From: Amycolatopsis sp. EV170708-02-1
GTDB lineage: Bacteria; Actinomycetota; Actinomycetes; Mycobacteriales; Pseudonocardiaceae
Direction of reading: 5' to 3'
NCBI RefSeq assembly: GCF_022479115.1
Contig: NZ_CP092497.1
Coordinates: 9,486,001 to 9,550,000, forward strand
Length of the DNA stretch: 64,000 bases
In this document: in pieces, positions 1 through 8,541 of the stretch
Layout of the letters: each line of letters begins with the position of its first letter
Numbering within the stretch: the stretch's first letter is position 1
Position numbers and translations under genes: made by a program
Notes under the pieces: model-generated
What the model saw: only the letters and a program-made list of their open reading frames with translations
What the model was told of the DNA's origin: nothing
Database searches by the model: none

Positions 1-98
1 CCAGGGTGCACACGCTCGACGGCGTCGCGCTCACCGACTCCAGCGCGATCCACGCCGAGCTGGCCGCCGCGTACGAGAGCGAGTACGCGATCAGCTGA
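1..98 (+). CDS. C-terminal end of an unidentified gene
   Basis: These are the last 31 codons of a gene that begins before the window. The frame runs from base 3 and stops with TGA at 96-98. The visible tail contains LDGVALTDSSAIHAELA and ends in YAIS. I do not recognise a family from so little sequence. The gene converges on the zinc-ribbon gene downstream, and the two stop regions overlap by 8 bases. Confidence 0.5.
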   Translation, partial: RVHTLDGVALTDSSAIHAELAAAYESEYAIS

Positions 99-522
99 GC
101 GTCGCGCGCAGCTTGGCGATGGTGCGAAGGACCTCGTCGCGGTGCTTCGCCGCCGTCATCCAGGCGGGCAGCCGGGCGACCAAGGTCATGCCGGGACGAT
201 CCCCGAGCCCGCGTTCGCGCAGCTTCGCCGCGACAAATCGTTCGAGCAGGTCGAGGTGACGTTCGTGGAACGCCCAAAGGGTGTTCCCGCCGCAGCAGTC
301 GGCGCGTAGCCACAGTGGTTCGCGGAAGTACGGGTCGACCGGCCGGTTCCACGCGCGGTAGTCGGGTTCCGGAGGAACGCGGACAAGGGCACAGCTGGCG
401 CAGGTCAGCCGTTCGCGGGTGACCGAGGCGCGGCCCGAGCAGCGTGGGCAGACGACGAGGATCGGCTCGTCCGTGAGGTTCTCGATCCGATCCTGGGGAT
501 CGCGGAACCGCGGGCGGTCCAT
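91..522 (-). CDS. Zinc-ribbon hypothetical protein
   Basis: This 143-residue protein has one clear feature: a four-cysteine zinc ribbon near the N-terminus, CPRC at about residues 25-28 and CASC at 41-44. A further Cys pair (DCCGG) lies near residue 75, and the C-terminal half looks helical. There is no signal peptide or membrane segment, so it is probably cytosolic. A nucleic-acid or protein-binding role would be a guess. Its ATG overlaps the TGA of the upstream gene 522..935 by one base (TGATG), so the two are probably translated together. Confidence 0.7.
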   Translation of the reverse strand: MDRPRFRDPQDRIENLTDEPILVVCPRCSGRASVTRERLTCASCALVRVPPEPDYRAWNRPVDPYFREPLWLRADCCGGNTLWAFHERHLDLLERFVAAKLRERGLGDRPGMTLVARLPAWMTAAKHRDEVLRTIAKLRATLS

Positions 523-935
523 CAGCCGAGCGGGCTGATGATCAGCAGGTGCGGCAGGATCTCTTCCTCGCGGTAGGCCGCGATCTTGTGGTGCCCGTCG
601 AGGATCACCGCCGCGTCGGTGGTCTCCAGCACGACCGCGACCGGCCGGTGCCCGCTCTTGATCGCGGTCCGGTAATAGCCGACCCGGGAGACGTCGGCGG
701 GCGGCCAGTCGGCGCTCGGGGTCAGGTAGCGGTCTTCGGCCAGCCGTTCGGGTCCGGTGACCTGGTACTCGCCGTCGGCGAAGAGCGCGAGAAGCGGGCG
801 GAGCGTGTCGCCGAGCGGGCGCCGCATCTGGCCGGTGGCCAGCGCGATCCGCAGCGACTGCGGCAGTTCGGGTTGGGTTGGGACCGAATTCGTGTCGATG
901 ACACCCGTGCCACCGTCGACCTTTACCTGTTCCAC
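522..935 (-). CDS. Hypothetical protein with a DGHHK motif
   Basis: This 137-residue protein starts at a GTG. It carries the stretch VILDGHHKIAAYRE near residue 115. A DG-H-[HR]-x-hydrophobic pattern of this type occurs in the ParB/sulfiredoxin-like fold, where it contacts a nucleotide phosphate, and in the DUF1015 family. That resemblance is a motif-level inference only. The gene overlaps the end of pxpC by 13 bases upstream and is coupled to the zinc-ribbon gene downstream, so the two small proteins may work together. The start codon is not certain. Confidence 0.65.
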   Translation of the reverse strand: MEQVKVDGGTGVIDTNSVPTQPELPQSLRIALATGQMRRPLGDTLRPLLALFADGEYQVTGPERLAEDRYLTPSADWPPADVSRVGYYRTAIKSGHRPVAVVLETTDAAVILDGHHKIAAYREEEILPHLLIISPLG

Positions 936-1795
936 ACCCTCGTGGACGAGTGAAAGCGGAGAAGGGTTCCGGGTCTGGCCTGCGCGAGGGCCGGGAGTGA
1001 CGCCTGTCTCACCACGGCCGCCACCGGGTAACCACCGGTAGTTGGATGATCCGCCAAGAACACCACCGGCAACCCGTTCGGCGGAACCTGCACGGCGCCG
1101 GTCAGCAGGCCTTCGCTCGGCAGTTCCCGCTCCGCGTATTCGTGCCCGCGGGTCAACGCGGATCCGTCGAGCCGGAGCCCGACGCGGTTGGATTCCGACG
1201 TCACCGTCCAGGTCTTCGCGAGCCCGGACGCCAGGTCCTCGAACCAGTGCGCCCGCGGGCCCGGATCGATCCGCACGACCAGTTCCGCCGGAGCCGTCGT
1301 GGGCAGCACGACGTCGGCGCCTCCGGGCACGGACGACGGGCCGAGCGGCAGGACGTCGCCCTTCTTAAGCGGTGCGGGGCCGATCTCCGAAAGGACGTCC
1401 CGCGACCGGCTGCCGAGTTCCGCGTCGACCGTGATGCCGCCGGAAACCGCCAGGTAGCACCGTAATCCGGTGGCGGGCGTGCCGATCGCCATGACCTCAC
1501 CGGGCGCCAGCCACACCGGGGCGTGCGAGCCGACGGGACGCCCGTCCACTTCGACGGCGACGGTAGGGCCGGTCACCGCGACCGTGCAGGACGACGTCGC
1601 GCGCAGCCGCAGCCCGCCGAACAGGCATTCCACGCCGGCCGCGTCCTCGGTGTTGCCGACGAGCCGGTTCGCCAGTTTCAGCGCCGGGACGTCCAGCGCG
1701 CCCGACGGAGGCACGCCGAGGTGCGCGTAGCCGGGTCTGCCGAGATCCTGGACCAGCGCGAGCGGGCCGGTCTCGATCACTTCGAGTGCCCTCAT
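923..1795 (-). CDS. pxpC: 5-oxoprolinase subunit PxpC (KipA, biotin-dependent carboxyltransferase family)
   Basis: PxpC forms the ATP-dependent 5-oxoprolinase with PxpA and PxpB; the enzyme opens 5-oxoproline to glutamate. The Bacillus homologues KipA and KipI are also known for affecting the sporulation kinase KinA. The 290-residue protein has the family opening with VQDLGRPGYAHLGVPPSGA near residue 15 and the conserved GLRCYLAVSGGI block in the middle, at the usual length. Its start overlaps the end of pxpB by 4 bases (ATGA). No pxpA is visible in this window. Confidence 0.9.
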   Translation of the reverse strand: MRALEVIETGPLALVQDLGRPGYAHLGVPPSGALDVPALKLANRLVGNTEDAAGVECLFGGLRLRATSSCTVAVTGPTVAVEVDGRPVGSHAPVWLAPGEVMAIGTPATGLRCYLAVSGGITVDAELGSRSRDVLSEIGPAPLKKGDVLPLGPSSVPGGADVVLPTTAPAELVVRIDPGPRAHWFEDLASGLAKTWTVTSESNRVGLRLDGSALTRGHEYAERELPSEGLLTGAVQVPPNGLPVVFLADHPTTGGYPVAAVVRQASLPALAQARPGTLLRFHSSTRVWNR

Positions 1796-2403
1796 CCGGC
1801 GCTCCGGAACCGCACGCGGTCGCCGGGCGACAGCAGTGCCGGCCGGTCGGCGCGGGGATCGAACAGGACGGTCCGGGTGTGGCCGATCAGCCGCCAGCCG
1901 CCGGGTGAGACGCGCGGGTACACGCCGGTGAACTCGCCCGCGATACCGACCGAACCCGGTGGCACCCGAGTGCGCGGGGCGGGCAGCCGCGGCTGCCGGA
2001 GCGGCTCGGGAAGTCCGGTCAGGTAACCGAATCCGGGCGCGAACCCGGTGAAGGCCACGGTGTAGACGGCGCCGGTGTGCAGCCGGACGACGTCCTCTGT
2101 GGACACTCCGGCGTCGCGTGCGACGAGGTCGAGATCCTCGCCGTCGTAGGTCACGTCGAGGGTGATCTCGCGGGATTCGCCTTCCGGCGGATGTTCGAGG
2201 TCGGCGTCCGCCAGCAGCTCACGGACGGCCGCGAGCGCGCCGGAGCCGGGGGTTTCCACCACGAGCAGGCTGCGGGCGCCGGGGACGAGTTCGGTGACGC
2301 CGTCCGGGCGCGCGGACGAGACCGTCGCGTGCGCCGCGATCGTTTCGGCGAGGGAAGCGCAGTCGAGCAGGGCGGCGTGCTCGCCGTAGGCACGCCACCG
2401 CAT
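1792..2403 (-). CDS. pxpB: 5-oxoprolinase subunit PxpB (KipI family)
   Basis: PxpB is the partner of PxpC in 5-oxoprolinase (KipI in Bacillus). The 203-residue protein has the family core FTGFAPGFGYLTGLPE near residues 118-133, followed by PRLPAPRTRVPPGSV and VSPGGWRLIGHT. The N-terminal half is the small alpha/beta domain usual for the family. The gene starts at ATG 2403, ten bases after the stop of the nitrobindin gene, so the four genes from nitrobindin to pxpC may share a transcript. Confidence 0.9.
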   Translation of the reverse strand: MRWRAYGEHAALLDCASLAETIAAHATVSSARPDGVTELVPGARSLLVVETPGSGALAAVRELLADADLEHPPEGESREITLDVTYDGEDLDLVARDAGVSTEDVVRLHTGAVYTVAFTGFAPGFGYLTGLPEPLRQPRLPAPRTRVPPGSVGIAGEFTGVYPRVSPGGWRLIGHTRTVLFDPRADRPALLSPGDRVRFRSAG

Positions 2404-2413
2404 GGGAAAGAGG

Positions 2414-3037
2414 TCAGCCCACCACGCGACGCAGCAGCGCCGACGTGTGCGGCTGCAGTTCCTGGCCCATCATGGCGCGCTCCTCGACGTAGCCGAGTTC
2501 GCCGTTGACGATGCCGTAGAGCCGCTGCGAAGCCGTGACGTCCTTGGCCGTCGACGTGCGGACGACCGCGTCGGTGCCCAGCTCCCAGGCGGGGACCGAG
2601 GCCTTGCCACGCGGCTTGCCGTAGAAGAGCTCCACGATGCCGGTGTTGTGGGTCAGCAGCAGCTCGATCGTGTCGTCGGCCTGCGGGCGCCAGAACCCGG
2701 ATTCGCGCGCGGCGGGACGGATGACCTTGCCGTCCTCGTCGAGCAGCCAGGCGCGTGCCTCGTGCGTGAGGAACGGGCGGCCGTCGTGCGCGATGGTCAG
2801 CTGCATGCCGAACCGGTACGGGCCCTCGATGGTCGGGTAGTCGACCTCGCCCTCGCCGCGCCACACACCGACGAGCGGCAGCAGTGCCAGGCAGGCGTCG
2901 TTGAGGTTCGGGCCCTCGCGCAGGTTCGCCGTGTCGCCCGGGATGGGCATGTCGTCAAACTGCGGAAGGTTCCGGTCGCGCGTGGTTTCCGCGCGCTTTT
3001 CCGCGGCCTGGATGGCCTCGTCGCCACTAGCCGTCAT
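2414..3037 (-). CDS. Nitrobindin family heme protein (FABP-like, peroxynitrite isomerase type)
   Basis: Nitrobindins are ten-stranded beta-barrels that bind ferric heme and convert peroxynitrite to nitrate; the M. tuberculosis member is Rv0813c. The 207-residue protein has the family signature GVWRGEGEVDYP near residue 57 and a conserved C-terminal His in QPHTSALLRR, a candidate proximal heme ligand. The N-terminal 40 residues are an extra charged segment. The position next to sseC and cysA2 is the same as in M. tuberculosis. It begins at ATG 3037, just after the small membrane-protein gene. Confidence 0.9.
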   Translation of the reverse strand: MTASGDEAIQAAEKRAETTRDRNLPQFDDMPIPGDTANLREGPNLNDACLALLPLVGVWRGEGEVDYPTIEGPYRFGMQLTIAHDGRPFLTHEARAWLLDEDGKVIRPAARESGFWRPQADDTIELLLTHNTGIVELFYGKPRGKASVPAWELGTDAVVRTSTAKDVTASQRLYGIVNGELGYVEERAMMGQELQPHTSALLRRVVG

Positions 3038-3040
3038 GGG

Positions 3041-3139
3041 TCAGCGCTGGTCCGCGTAAAGCCGGTAGACGACGTACACGGCGAACCAGGTGATCGCGAC
3101 GCCGGCGAGCACCAGCAGGGTCGTAAACAGGATCTCCAC
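3041..3139 (-). CDS. Small single-span membrane protein
   Basis: I read a 32-residue peptide from GTG 3139: a short N-terminus (MEIL), one strongly hydrophobic stretch (LLVLAGVAITWFAVYVVY) and a basic C-terminus RLYADQR. A second GTG at 3148 is also possible. An AAGG run lies a few bases before 3139. The open frame extends further upstream into the hairpin repeat, but that part looks noncoding. The stop is 3 bases before the nitrobindin start, so the two are probably cotranscribed. Function unknown. Confidence 0.55.
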   Translation of the reverse strand: MEILFTTLLVLAGVAITWFAVYVVYRLYADQR

Positions 3140-3242
3140 GACACGCACCTTAGTCGCTACCTGCCCCGACAGGCCTGCCGAGGTCGCGTGGCAGTGCCCA
3201 CAGGAGCTGAAGGACGCTTTCACCGCATGTGATGCGACGAAG

Positions 3243-3330
3243 GGGCCCTTCACCGCTGGAATCCAGGCCGGGCGCGCAGCGCCTCAGTTGAGGGCGGCGG
3301 CGGGGGCATGGATGGAGCGGTGAAGGGCCC
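3243..3330. repeat. Intergenic inverted repeat with the GGGCCCTTCACCG core
   Basis: A 15-base arm at 3243-3257 (GGGCCCTTCACCGCT) is repeated exactly in reverse complement at 3316-3330, with a loop of 58 bases. The same core returns at 12.84 kb and in variant form at 3.21, 12.51, 53.3 and 57.1 kb. It lies just downstream of sseC and upstream of the small membrane gene. It could end sseC transcription or be a dispersed repeat. Confidence 0.75.
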
Positions 3331-3342
3331 TTTCAGCCCGTC

Positions 3343-3651
3343 TTAGGCGACCGAGATCGCCAGCTGGTGCACGCCCGGTCCCTGCGCGGTCACCGAGGCC
3401 TCGCCGTTGCCGGAGCGGTGCAGCGCGCGCACCGTCCAGTCACCGGGGGCCGCGTAGAAGCGGAAGTCGCCGTTGGCCGACGAGACCACCTCGCCGGTGA
3501 AGTCGCCGCCGCCGTCCAGCAACCGCACGAAGGCGCCGCCGACGGGCCCGTCCGAGCCGGTCACCTTGCCCGCCAGGACGACCTGGCCGCGGGTGTCGTA
3601 ATCGGCGGGCGTGGCCTCCTGGACCGGCGCGCCGCAGCTGTCGTCTGCCAT
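3343..3651 (-). CDS. sseC: DUF1416 protein SseC
   Basis: This 102-residue protein (SseC in mycobacteria) is a constant neighbour of the rhodanese CysA2 in Actinobacteria, and its exact role is not settled. It is predicted to be a small beta-sandwich like a carboxypeptidase regulatory or transthyretin-type domain: GKVTGSDGPVGGAFVRLLD, then GEVVSSANGDFRFYAAPGDW. The ATG at 3651 overlaps the cysA2 stop by one base (TGATG). A GTG at 3654 would add one residue. Confidence 0.85.
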   Translation of the reverse strand: MADDSCGAPVQEATPADYDTRGQVVLAGKVTGSDGPVGGAFVRLLDGGGDFTGEVVSSANGDFRFYAAPGDWTVRALHRSGNGEASVTAQGPGVHQLAISVA

Positions 3652-4487
3652 CACTTAGCTCCCAACTCGACCGGCACGCCGACGAGCGAGCCGTATTCCG
3701 TCCACGAACCGTCGTAGTTCTTCACCTGGTCGTAGCCGAGGAGCTCGTGCAGCGCGAACCACGCGATGGACGAACGCTCACCGATCCGGCAGTACGCGAT
3801 CGTGGACTTCGACTCGTCGAGGCCCTCGTCGGAGTACAGCTCCTTGATCTCTTCCTCGGTCTTGAAGGTGCCGTCCTCGTTGGCGACCTTCGCCCACGGG
3901 ACGTTCAGCGCGCCGGGGATGTGGCCCGGGACCTGCGACTGCTCCTGCGGCAGGTGCGCCGGGGCGAGCAGCTTGCCGGAGAACTCGTCGGGCGAGCGCA
4001 CGTCGACGAAGTTGCTGGCGCCGATGGCCTGGACGACCTCGTCGCGGAACGCGCGGATCGACAGATCCTGCTCCTTGGCCTGGTACGTGGTGGCCTCGCG
4101 CTTGACCTCGTCCGCGTTCAGCTCGCGCCCGTCGAGCTCCCACTTCTTGCGGCCGCCGTCGAGCAGCTGCACGTTCTCGTGGCCGTAGAGCTTGAAGTAC
4201 CAGTACGCGTACGCGGCGAACCAGTTGTTGTTGCCGCCGTAGAGGATCACGCGGTCGTCGTTCGAGATGCCCTTCTCGGACAGCAGCTTCTCGAAGCCCT
4301 CCTTGTTGACGAAGTCGCGGCGGACCCCGTCCTGCAGGTCCTTGCGCCAGTCGAACTTCACCGCACCGCGGATGTGTCCGTTGTCGTACGCGGTCGTGTC
4401 CTCGTCGACCTCGATGAACACGACACCCGGGGTGTCCAGGTTCTCCTCGGCCCACTGGGTGGTGACCAGGACGTCTTCACGGCTCAT
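3651..4487 (-). CDS. cysA2: Thiosulfate sulfurtransferase (rhodanese, CysA2/SseA type)
   Basis: The enzyme moves sulfane sulfur from thiosulfate or a similar donor to an acceptor such as cyanide or a thiol. The 278-residue protein has two rhodanese domains. The first begins LDTPGVVFIEVDEDTTAYD; the second contains the active-site loop with catalytic Cys, YCRIGERSS, at about residue 232. It is the middle gene of the DUF4395-cysA2-sseC operon, coupled to sseC by a one-base stop/start overlap. The operon is preceded by a cysteine-type leader peptide, which points to regulation by sulfur supply. Confidence 0.93.
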   Translation of the reverse strand: MSREDVLVTTQWAEENLDTPGVVFIEVDEDTTAYDNGHIRGAVKFDWRKDLQDGVRRDFVNKEGFEKLLSEKGISNDDRVILYGGNNNWFAAYAYWYFKLYGHENVQLLDGGRKKWELDGRELNADEVKREATTYQAKEQDLSIRAFRDEVVQAIGASNFVDVRSPDEFSGKLLAPAHLPQEQSQVPGHIPGALNVPWAKVANEDGTFKTEEEIKELYSDEGLDESKSTIAYCRIGERSSIAWFALHELLGYDQVKNYDGSWTEYGSLVGVPVELGAK

Positions 4488-4508
4488 GGAGCTGACTCTC
4501 TTTCTGGG

Positions 4509-4943
4509 TTAGGACGCGCGAGGGCTGGGGCTGAAACGCTTGATGAGCAGGTACATCTCGCAACCGAGACAGAAGTTGAACGCCGCGTTGAGGAAGGCCG
4601 CGAACAGCGCGAACGCCGTGGCGACGAAACCGAGCGCGGTCAGGCCGGCGGCGAAACCGACGGTGCCGGCCACGGCGAACACGAACCCGACGGCCTGCGC
4701 GAACCGCAGCGGGGCGGCGTCCTCGCGTTCGGTCGTGGGGCCGAGCCGCGGCGCGACGAGGTAGCGATAGATCAGGGAGTACGGCGCCGGCTTCAGTCCG
4801 ATGAAGGCACCGATCGCGAACACCACCGCCTGCGCCGCGAGCAGTGGCCACCACTGGGTGATGAGCACGACCGCGAGCACGATCGTCGTCAGGATGGCGG
4901 CGAAACGCGGACCACGGGGGTCGACGGCCGGTCCTGCGGACAT
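4509..4943 (-). CDS. DUF4395 integral membrane protein
   Basis: This 144-residue membrane protein has about four hydrophobic helices (residues 15-33, 37-50, 83-100 and 104-122). It ends with the conserved FNFCLGCEM, whose two cysteines (125 and 128) form a CxxC-like pair at the membrane face. DUF4395 proteins occur next to thioredoxin and rhodanese genes in Actinobacteria, so a role in thiol or sulfur handling at the membrane is likely but unproven. It starts at ATG 4943 with GGAGGAACC just upstream, 21 bases before cysA2. Confidence 0.85.
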   Translation of the reverse strand: MSAGPAVDPRGPRFAAILTTIVLAVVLITQWWPLLAAQAVVFAIGAFIGLKPAPYSLIYRYLVAPRLGPTTEREDAAPLRFAQAVGFVFAVAGTVGFAAGLTALGFVATAFALFAAFLNAAFNFCLGCEMYLLIKRFSPSPRAS

Positions 4944-5010
4944 GGTTCCTCCTGCGAACGAGAGGGAAAAGGTGCGTGCCGGACGGGCACGCGCAGGCTT
5001 CAGGGCGCGT

Positions 5011-5097
5011 TCAGCGAACCGGACACAGGCTGCTGCGAACGCGGCACAGATCCACTGCGCGGCGCTGGGTCAGCAAGGTTCGGGGCAGCCTGTTCAC
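5011..5097 (-). CDS. Cysteine-type leader peptide of the sulfur operon
   Basis: A short frame from GTG 5097 to TGA 5011-5013 encodes 28 residues ending in RRAVDLCRVRSSLCPVR. This RR-x-VDL-C-R pattern with closely spaced cysteines is typical of the actinobacterial leader peptides found before cysteine and sulfur genes. In mycobacteria, cysteine-rich leader peptides of this kind have been shown to control downstream operons by translation-dependent attenuation. It lies 68 bases before the DUF4395-cysA2-sseC operon and on the same strand. The exact start (GTG 5103, GTG 5097 or TTG 5076) is uncertain. Confidence 0.7.
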   Translation of the reverse strand: MNRLPRTLLTQRRAVDLCRVRSSLCPVR

Positions 5098-5140
5098 GGG
5101 CACGAGGGTACGCAGAGCTCCCTCAGGTTGGGAACCGTGT

Positions 5141-5581
5141 TCACACCTTGGGACGCTTCCCGGAATCCGGGATCAGATGGGGTTTCAGGGCTTCGAGAAG
5201 CTCCTGACCTCGGGGAACGCCGCCGACGCGGAAAACCTCCCGGCCGTCCGGCGTCAAGGCCAGCGTCGTCGGGGTCCGCAATATCGAAAGTGCCTGGGCG
5301 ACTTCGGGGGTTTCGGTGACGTCCAGATCGACGTGCGTGAGGCCGTCGGTCTTGTCGGCGAGCGCCGAGAGGATAGCGCGGGTGTGGCGGCACGGCGCGC
5401 AGAACGTCGTGGAGATCTGGATCAGGGTGACGCCTTCGGGCGCGAGGGCGGCCGAGACCCGGCCGGGCAGTGTGGGCGCGCCGGGCTTGGCCGCGCGGAT
5501 GCGCCCGTTGCGCGCTTGCAAAAGCGCACCGGCCGCCCCGGCGAGCACCAAGACGCCCAGCAGCACCCACACTCCGGTCAT
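5141..5581 (-). CDS. thiX: Membrane-anchored thioredoxin-like protein (ThiX type)
   Basis: This 146-residue thiol-redox protein has an N-terminal membrane anchor (residues 4-21) and a thioredoxin domain whose active site is CAPC at residues 61-64, followed by the cis-Pro region ILRTPTTLAL. It should face the outside. I chose ATG 5581 over longer in-frame starts because it puts the anchor at the N-terminus and leaves a 7-base gap after lmeA. The order lmeA-thiX-cysA2-sseC matches Rv0817c-Rv0814c of M. tuberculosis. Confidence 0.85.
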   Translation of the reverse strand: MTGVWVLLGVLVLAGAAGALLQARNGRIRAAKPGAPTLPGRVSAALAPEGVTLIQISTTFCAPCRHTRAILSALADKTDGLTHVDLDVTETPEVAQALSILRTPTTLALTPDGREVFRVGGVPRGQELLEALKPHLIPDSGKRPKV

Positions 5582-5588
5582 CCGCAAG

Positions 5589-6482
5589 TCACCCCTGAGG
5601 CTTCGCTCCGCTGAAGGCGACGTTCTTGCCTTCACCCTTGATGGTCACCGAGCCGCTGTTCACGCGCACCGACGTCGGGGTCACCGAGAACGGCATCGCG
5701 CCGGTGTCGATGGTCGCGTTGAAGTTCGGCAGCAGCGCGTCCTGCACTGCCTGGGGAACGACGGTGGTCTCCTTGTCATTCCCGAACTGCAGCCGCTTCG
5801 GCTCGAGGCGGATCTTCTGCCCGTCCAGTTCGATCATCGCGAAGCAGAAGATCTCCACCTTCTGCCCGGCGATCTGGACGTTGCCCGAAACCCGGATCCC
5901 GGCGCTGGCGGTGTCCACCGGCTCGCCGTTCTCGTTGGTCGCCGTCGGCTTCGTCTCGCCCTGGCCGCTGTCGCCGTTGCGGACGTAGTCCTCGGTGACC
6001 GGCTCGATCCTGAGGTTCTCGATCTTGTCCAGCGGCGCCTGCCGCGCGATGTCCGCGGCCTTGATCGTCACCTCGCCCTTGAGCGTGCCGATGACGATCG
6101 ACTTCGTGTTGCCGGACGTCAGGTCCGAAAGCGGCGCCGTGACGTCGCTCATGTCGGCGTTGAAGTCCACGTCACGCAGCTTCGGCGGAACGGCCACGCC
6201 CTGGGCGTTGATGGTGATGTGACTGTAGTCACCGGAAAGGGCCTGGGTCAGGAACGGGAAACCGTGCACCGTGACCGCCGGATCGTTGGCCAGGTTCAGC
6301 TGTTCGCGGGTCTTCTGGGAGATCGTGTGCTCCGCGAACGCCGCCGCGCCGAAATCGGCCCCGACCAGCAGGACCACCAGCACCGCGAGGGCGATGAGCC
6401 AGCCCCGGCCACGGCGCTTTCCTCGCTTGGCGGACCGGCCGGGAGAGGGTCGGTCGTCCTGCGCCACGGGCCTGCTCACCAT
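5589..6482 (-). CDS. lmeA: LmeA family phospholipid-binding protein (DUF2993)
   Basis: LmeA in mycobacteria binds phosphatidylinositol-type lipids in the periplasm and is needed for normal lipomannan elongation. This 297-residue homologue has a basic cytoplasmic tail, one membrane anchor or signal at about residues 28-48, and the long DUF2993 beta-rich domain (VTVHGFPFLTQALSGDY and similar). It is divergent from glnR with 144 bases between them, exactly as Rv0817c and Rv0818 are in M. tuberculosis. The lipid ligand here is unknown. Confidence 0.88.
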   Translation of the reverse strand: MVSRPVAQDDRPSPGRSAKRGKRRGRGWLIALAVLVVLLVGADFGAAAFAEHTISQKTREQLNLANDPAVTVHGFPFLTQALSGDYSHITINAQGVAVPPKLRDVDFNADMSDVTAPLSDLTSGNTKSIVIGTLKGEVTIKAADIARQAPLDKIENLRIEPVTEDYVRNGDSGQGETKPTATNENGEPVDTASAGIRVSGNVQIAGQKVEIFCFAMIELDGQKIRLEPKRLQFGNDKETTVVPQAVQDALLPNFNATIDTGAMPFSVTPTSVRVNSGSVTIKGEGKNVAFSGAKPQG

Positions 6483-6542
6483 TACGTCGAATCTCCTTCG
6501 TCAACCTCTTTGGCCAGGTGTGATCGATCCAGCACGGGGTAG

Positions 6543-7373
<831 letters not shown>

Positions 7374-7436
7374 GTCCCCCTCTCTGCCTGACAAGACGTC
7401 CAGGCGGGATCCGGGTTCCCGGGTAGGGTCGATTTC

Positions 7437-8312
7437 ATGCTCGATCTGGCTTGGACCGGTGAACCGGACACGGAAGAGATCCACGACTTCCTCCTCGCCG
7501 TGCGCGAGGCCGACGGCCGCCCGGAGGACTCCGGTTTCGACGGCGGGCGGCACCTCCTCGGTCACGTCGACGGCACGTTGGTCGCGTACGCGCACCTGGA
7601 CACCGCGGGTGACTCGCACGGCAACCAGGTCGCCGAACTGTTCGTCCATCCCGCGCATCGCCGAGCCGGTCACGGCAGGGCGCTCACCAGGGCGCTCGTC
7701 GAAGAGACCGCCGGGAAGCCGCTGCGCGTCTGGGCGCACGGAGACCACCCCGCCGCCGTCCACCTCGCCGGGACCGAGGGTTTCGAACGCGCTCGCGAGC
7801 TGCTGATCCTCCACGCGGACGTCGAGACGGCCGACTGGCCGGAGCCCGTGACGCGCGAAGGGGTCACGCTGCGCACGTTCGTCCCCGGCCAGGACGAGGA
7901 GGCGATGGTGCGGGTCAACGCCCGCGCCTTCGACTGGCATCCCGAGCAGGGCGCGCTGACCGCCGACGAGGTCAGGGCGACCGAGCAGGACGCGTGGTTC
8001 GACCCCGAAGGCTTCTTCCTCGCGGAAGAGGACGGGAAGGTCATCGGCTTCCACTGGACGAAGGTCCACGACGCGGTCCCCGGCCGCTTCGGCGGCGAGC
8101 CGACAGGCGAGGTCTACGTCGTCGGCATCGACCCGGACGCACAGGGCGGAGGCCTCGGAAAGGCCCTCACGCTCGCCGGGCTGCGGTATCTCCGTGATCG
8201 CGGGCTGGGGCAAGTGATCTTGTACGTCGAAGGCGACAACGCGCCGGCACTCGCCGTGTATTCGAAGCTCGGCTTCACCCGATACGAGGTAGACGTCCAA
8301 TACGCTCGGTAA
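7437..8312 (+). CDS. mshD: Mycothiol synthase
   Basis: MshD acetylates the cysteine amine of Cys-GlcN-Ins with acetyl-CoA, the last step of mycothiol synthesis in the cytosol. The 291-residue protein is a tandem GNAT: an N-terminal domain with AELFVHPAHRRAGHGRAL near residue 70, and the catalytic C-terminal domain with VYVVGIDPDAQGGGLGKAL near residue 230, both acetyl-CoA-binding loops. It follows glnR by 63 bases as in M. tuberculosis. Confidence 0.94.
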   Translation: MLDLAWTGEPDTEEIHDFLLAVREADGRPEDSGFDGGRHLLGHVDGTLVAYAHLDTAGDSHGNQVAELFVHPAHRRAGHGRALTRALVEETAGKPLRVWAHGDHPAAVHLAGTEGFERARELLILHADVETADWPEPVTREGVTLRTFVPGQDEEAMVRVNARAFDWHPEQGALTADEVRATEQDAWFDPEGFFLAEEDGKVIGFHWTKVHDAVPGRFGGEPTGEVYVVGIDPDAQGGGLGKALTLAGLRYLRDRGLGQVILYVEGDNAPALAVYSKLGFTRYEVDVQYAR

Positions 8313-8421
8313 CGACGTTCACACGGGCGGCACTTGACCGGTCACGGAGAGCAGACGCGCAGGTCACGGGCGGGACACGGGCCACTTTCGGAGTAGTCGC
8401 GCTGCTCACATCGGCCGCCTT

Positions 8422-8443
8422 GTTCACTTGCCGTTCACCCTTA
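8422..8443 (+). promoter_or_regulatory. PHO box (PhoP-binding direct repeats) before pstS
   Basis: Two adjacent 11-base direct repeats, GTTCACTTGCC at 8422-8432 and GTTCACCCTTA at 8433-8443, match the GTTCACC-type repeats bound by PhoP in actinomycetes. They lie about 100 bases before the pstS start, the usual place for phosphate-starvation activation. Confidence 0.8.
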
Positions 8444-8541
8444 GACGGCCGCCTGTCCACTGTCGGTGCTTAATGTCCGGGTCCGGAAGGAACGCTCCCG
8501 TTCCACCGATCCGGCGAAAGTCTCCCAGTGGAGGAAATGCA

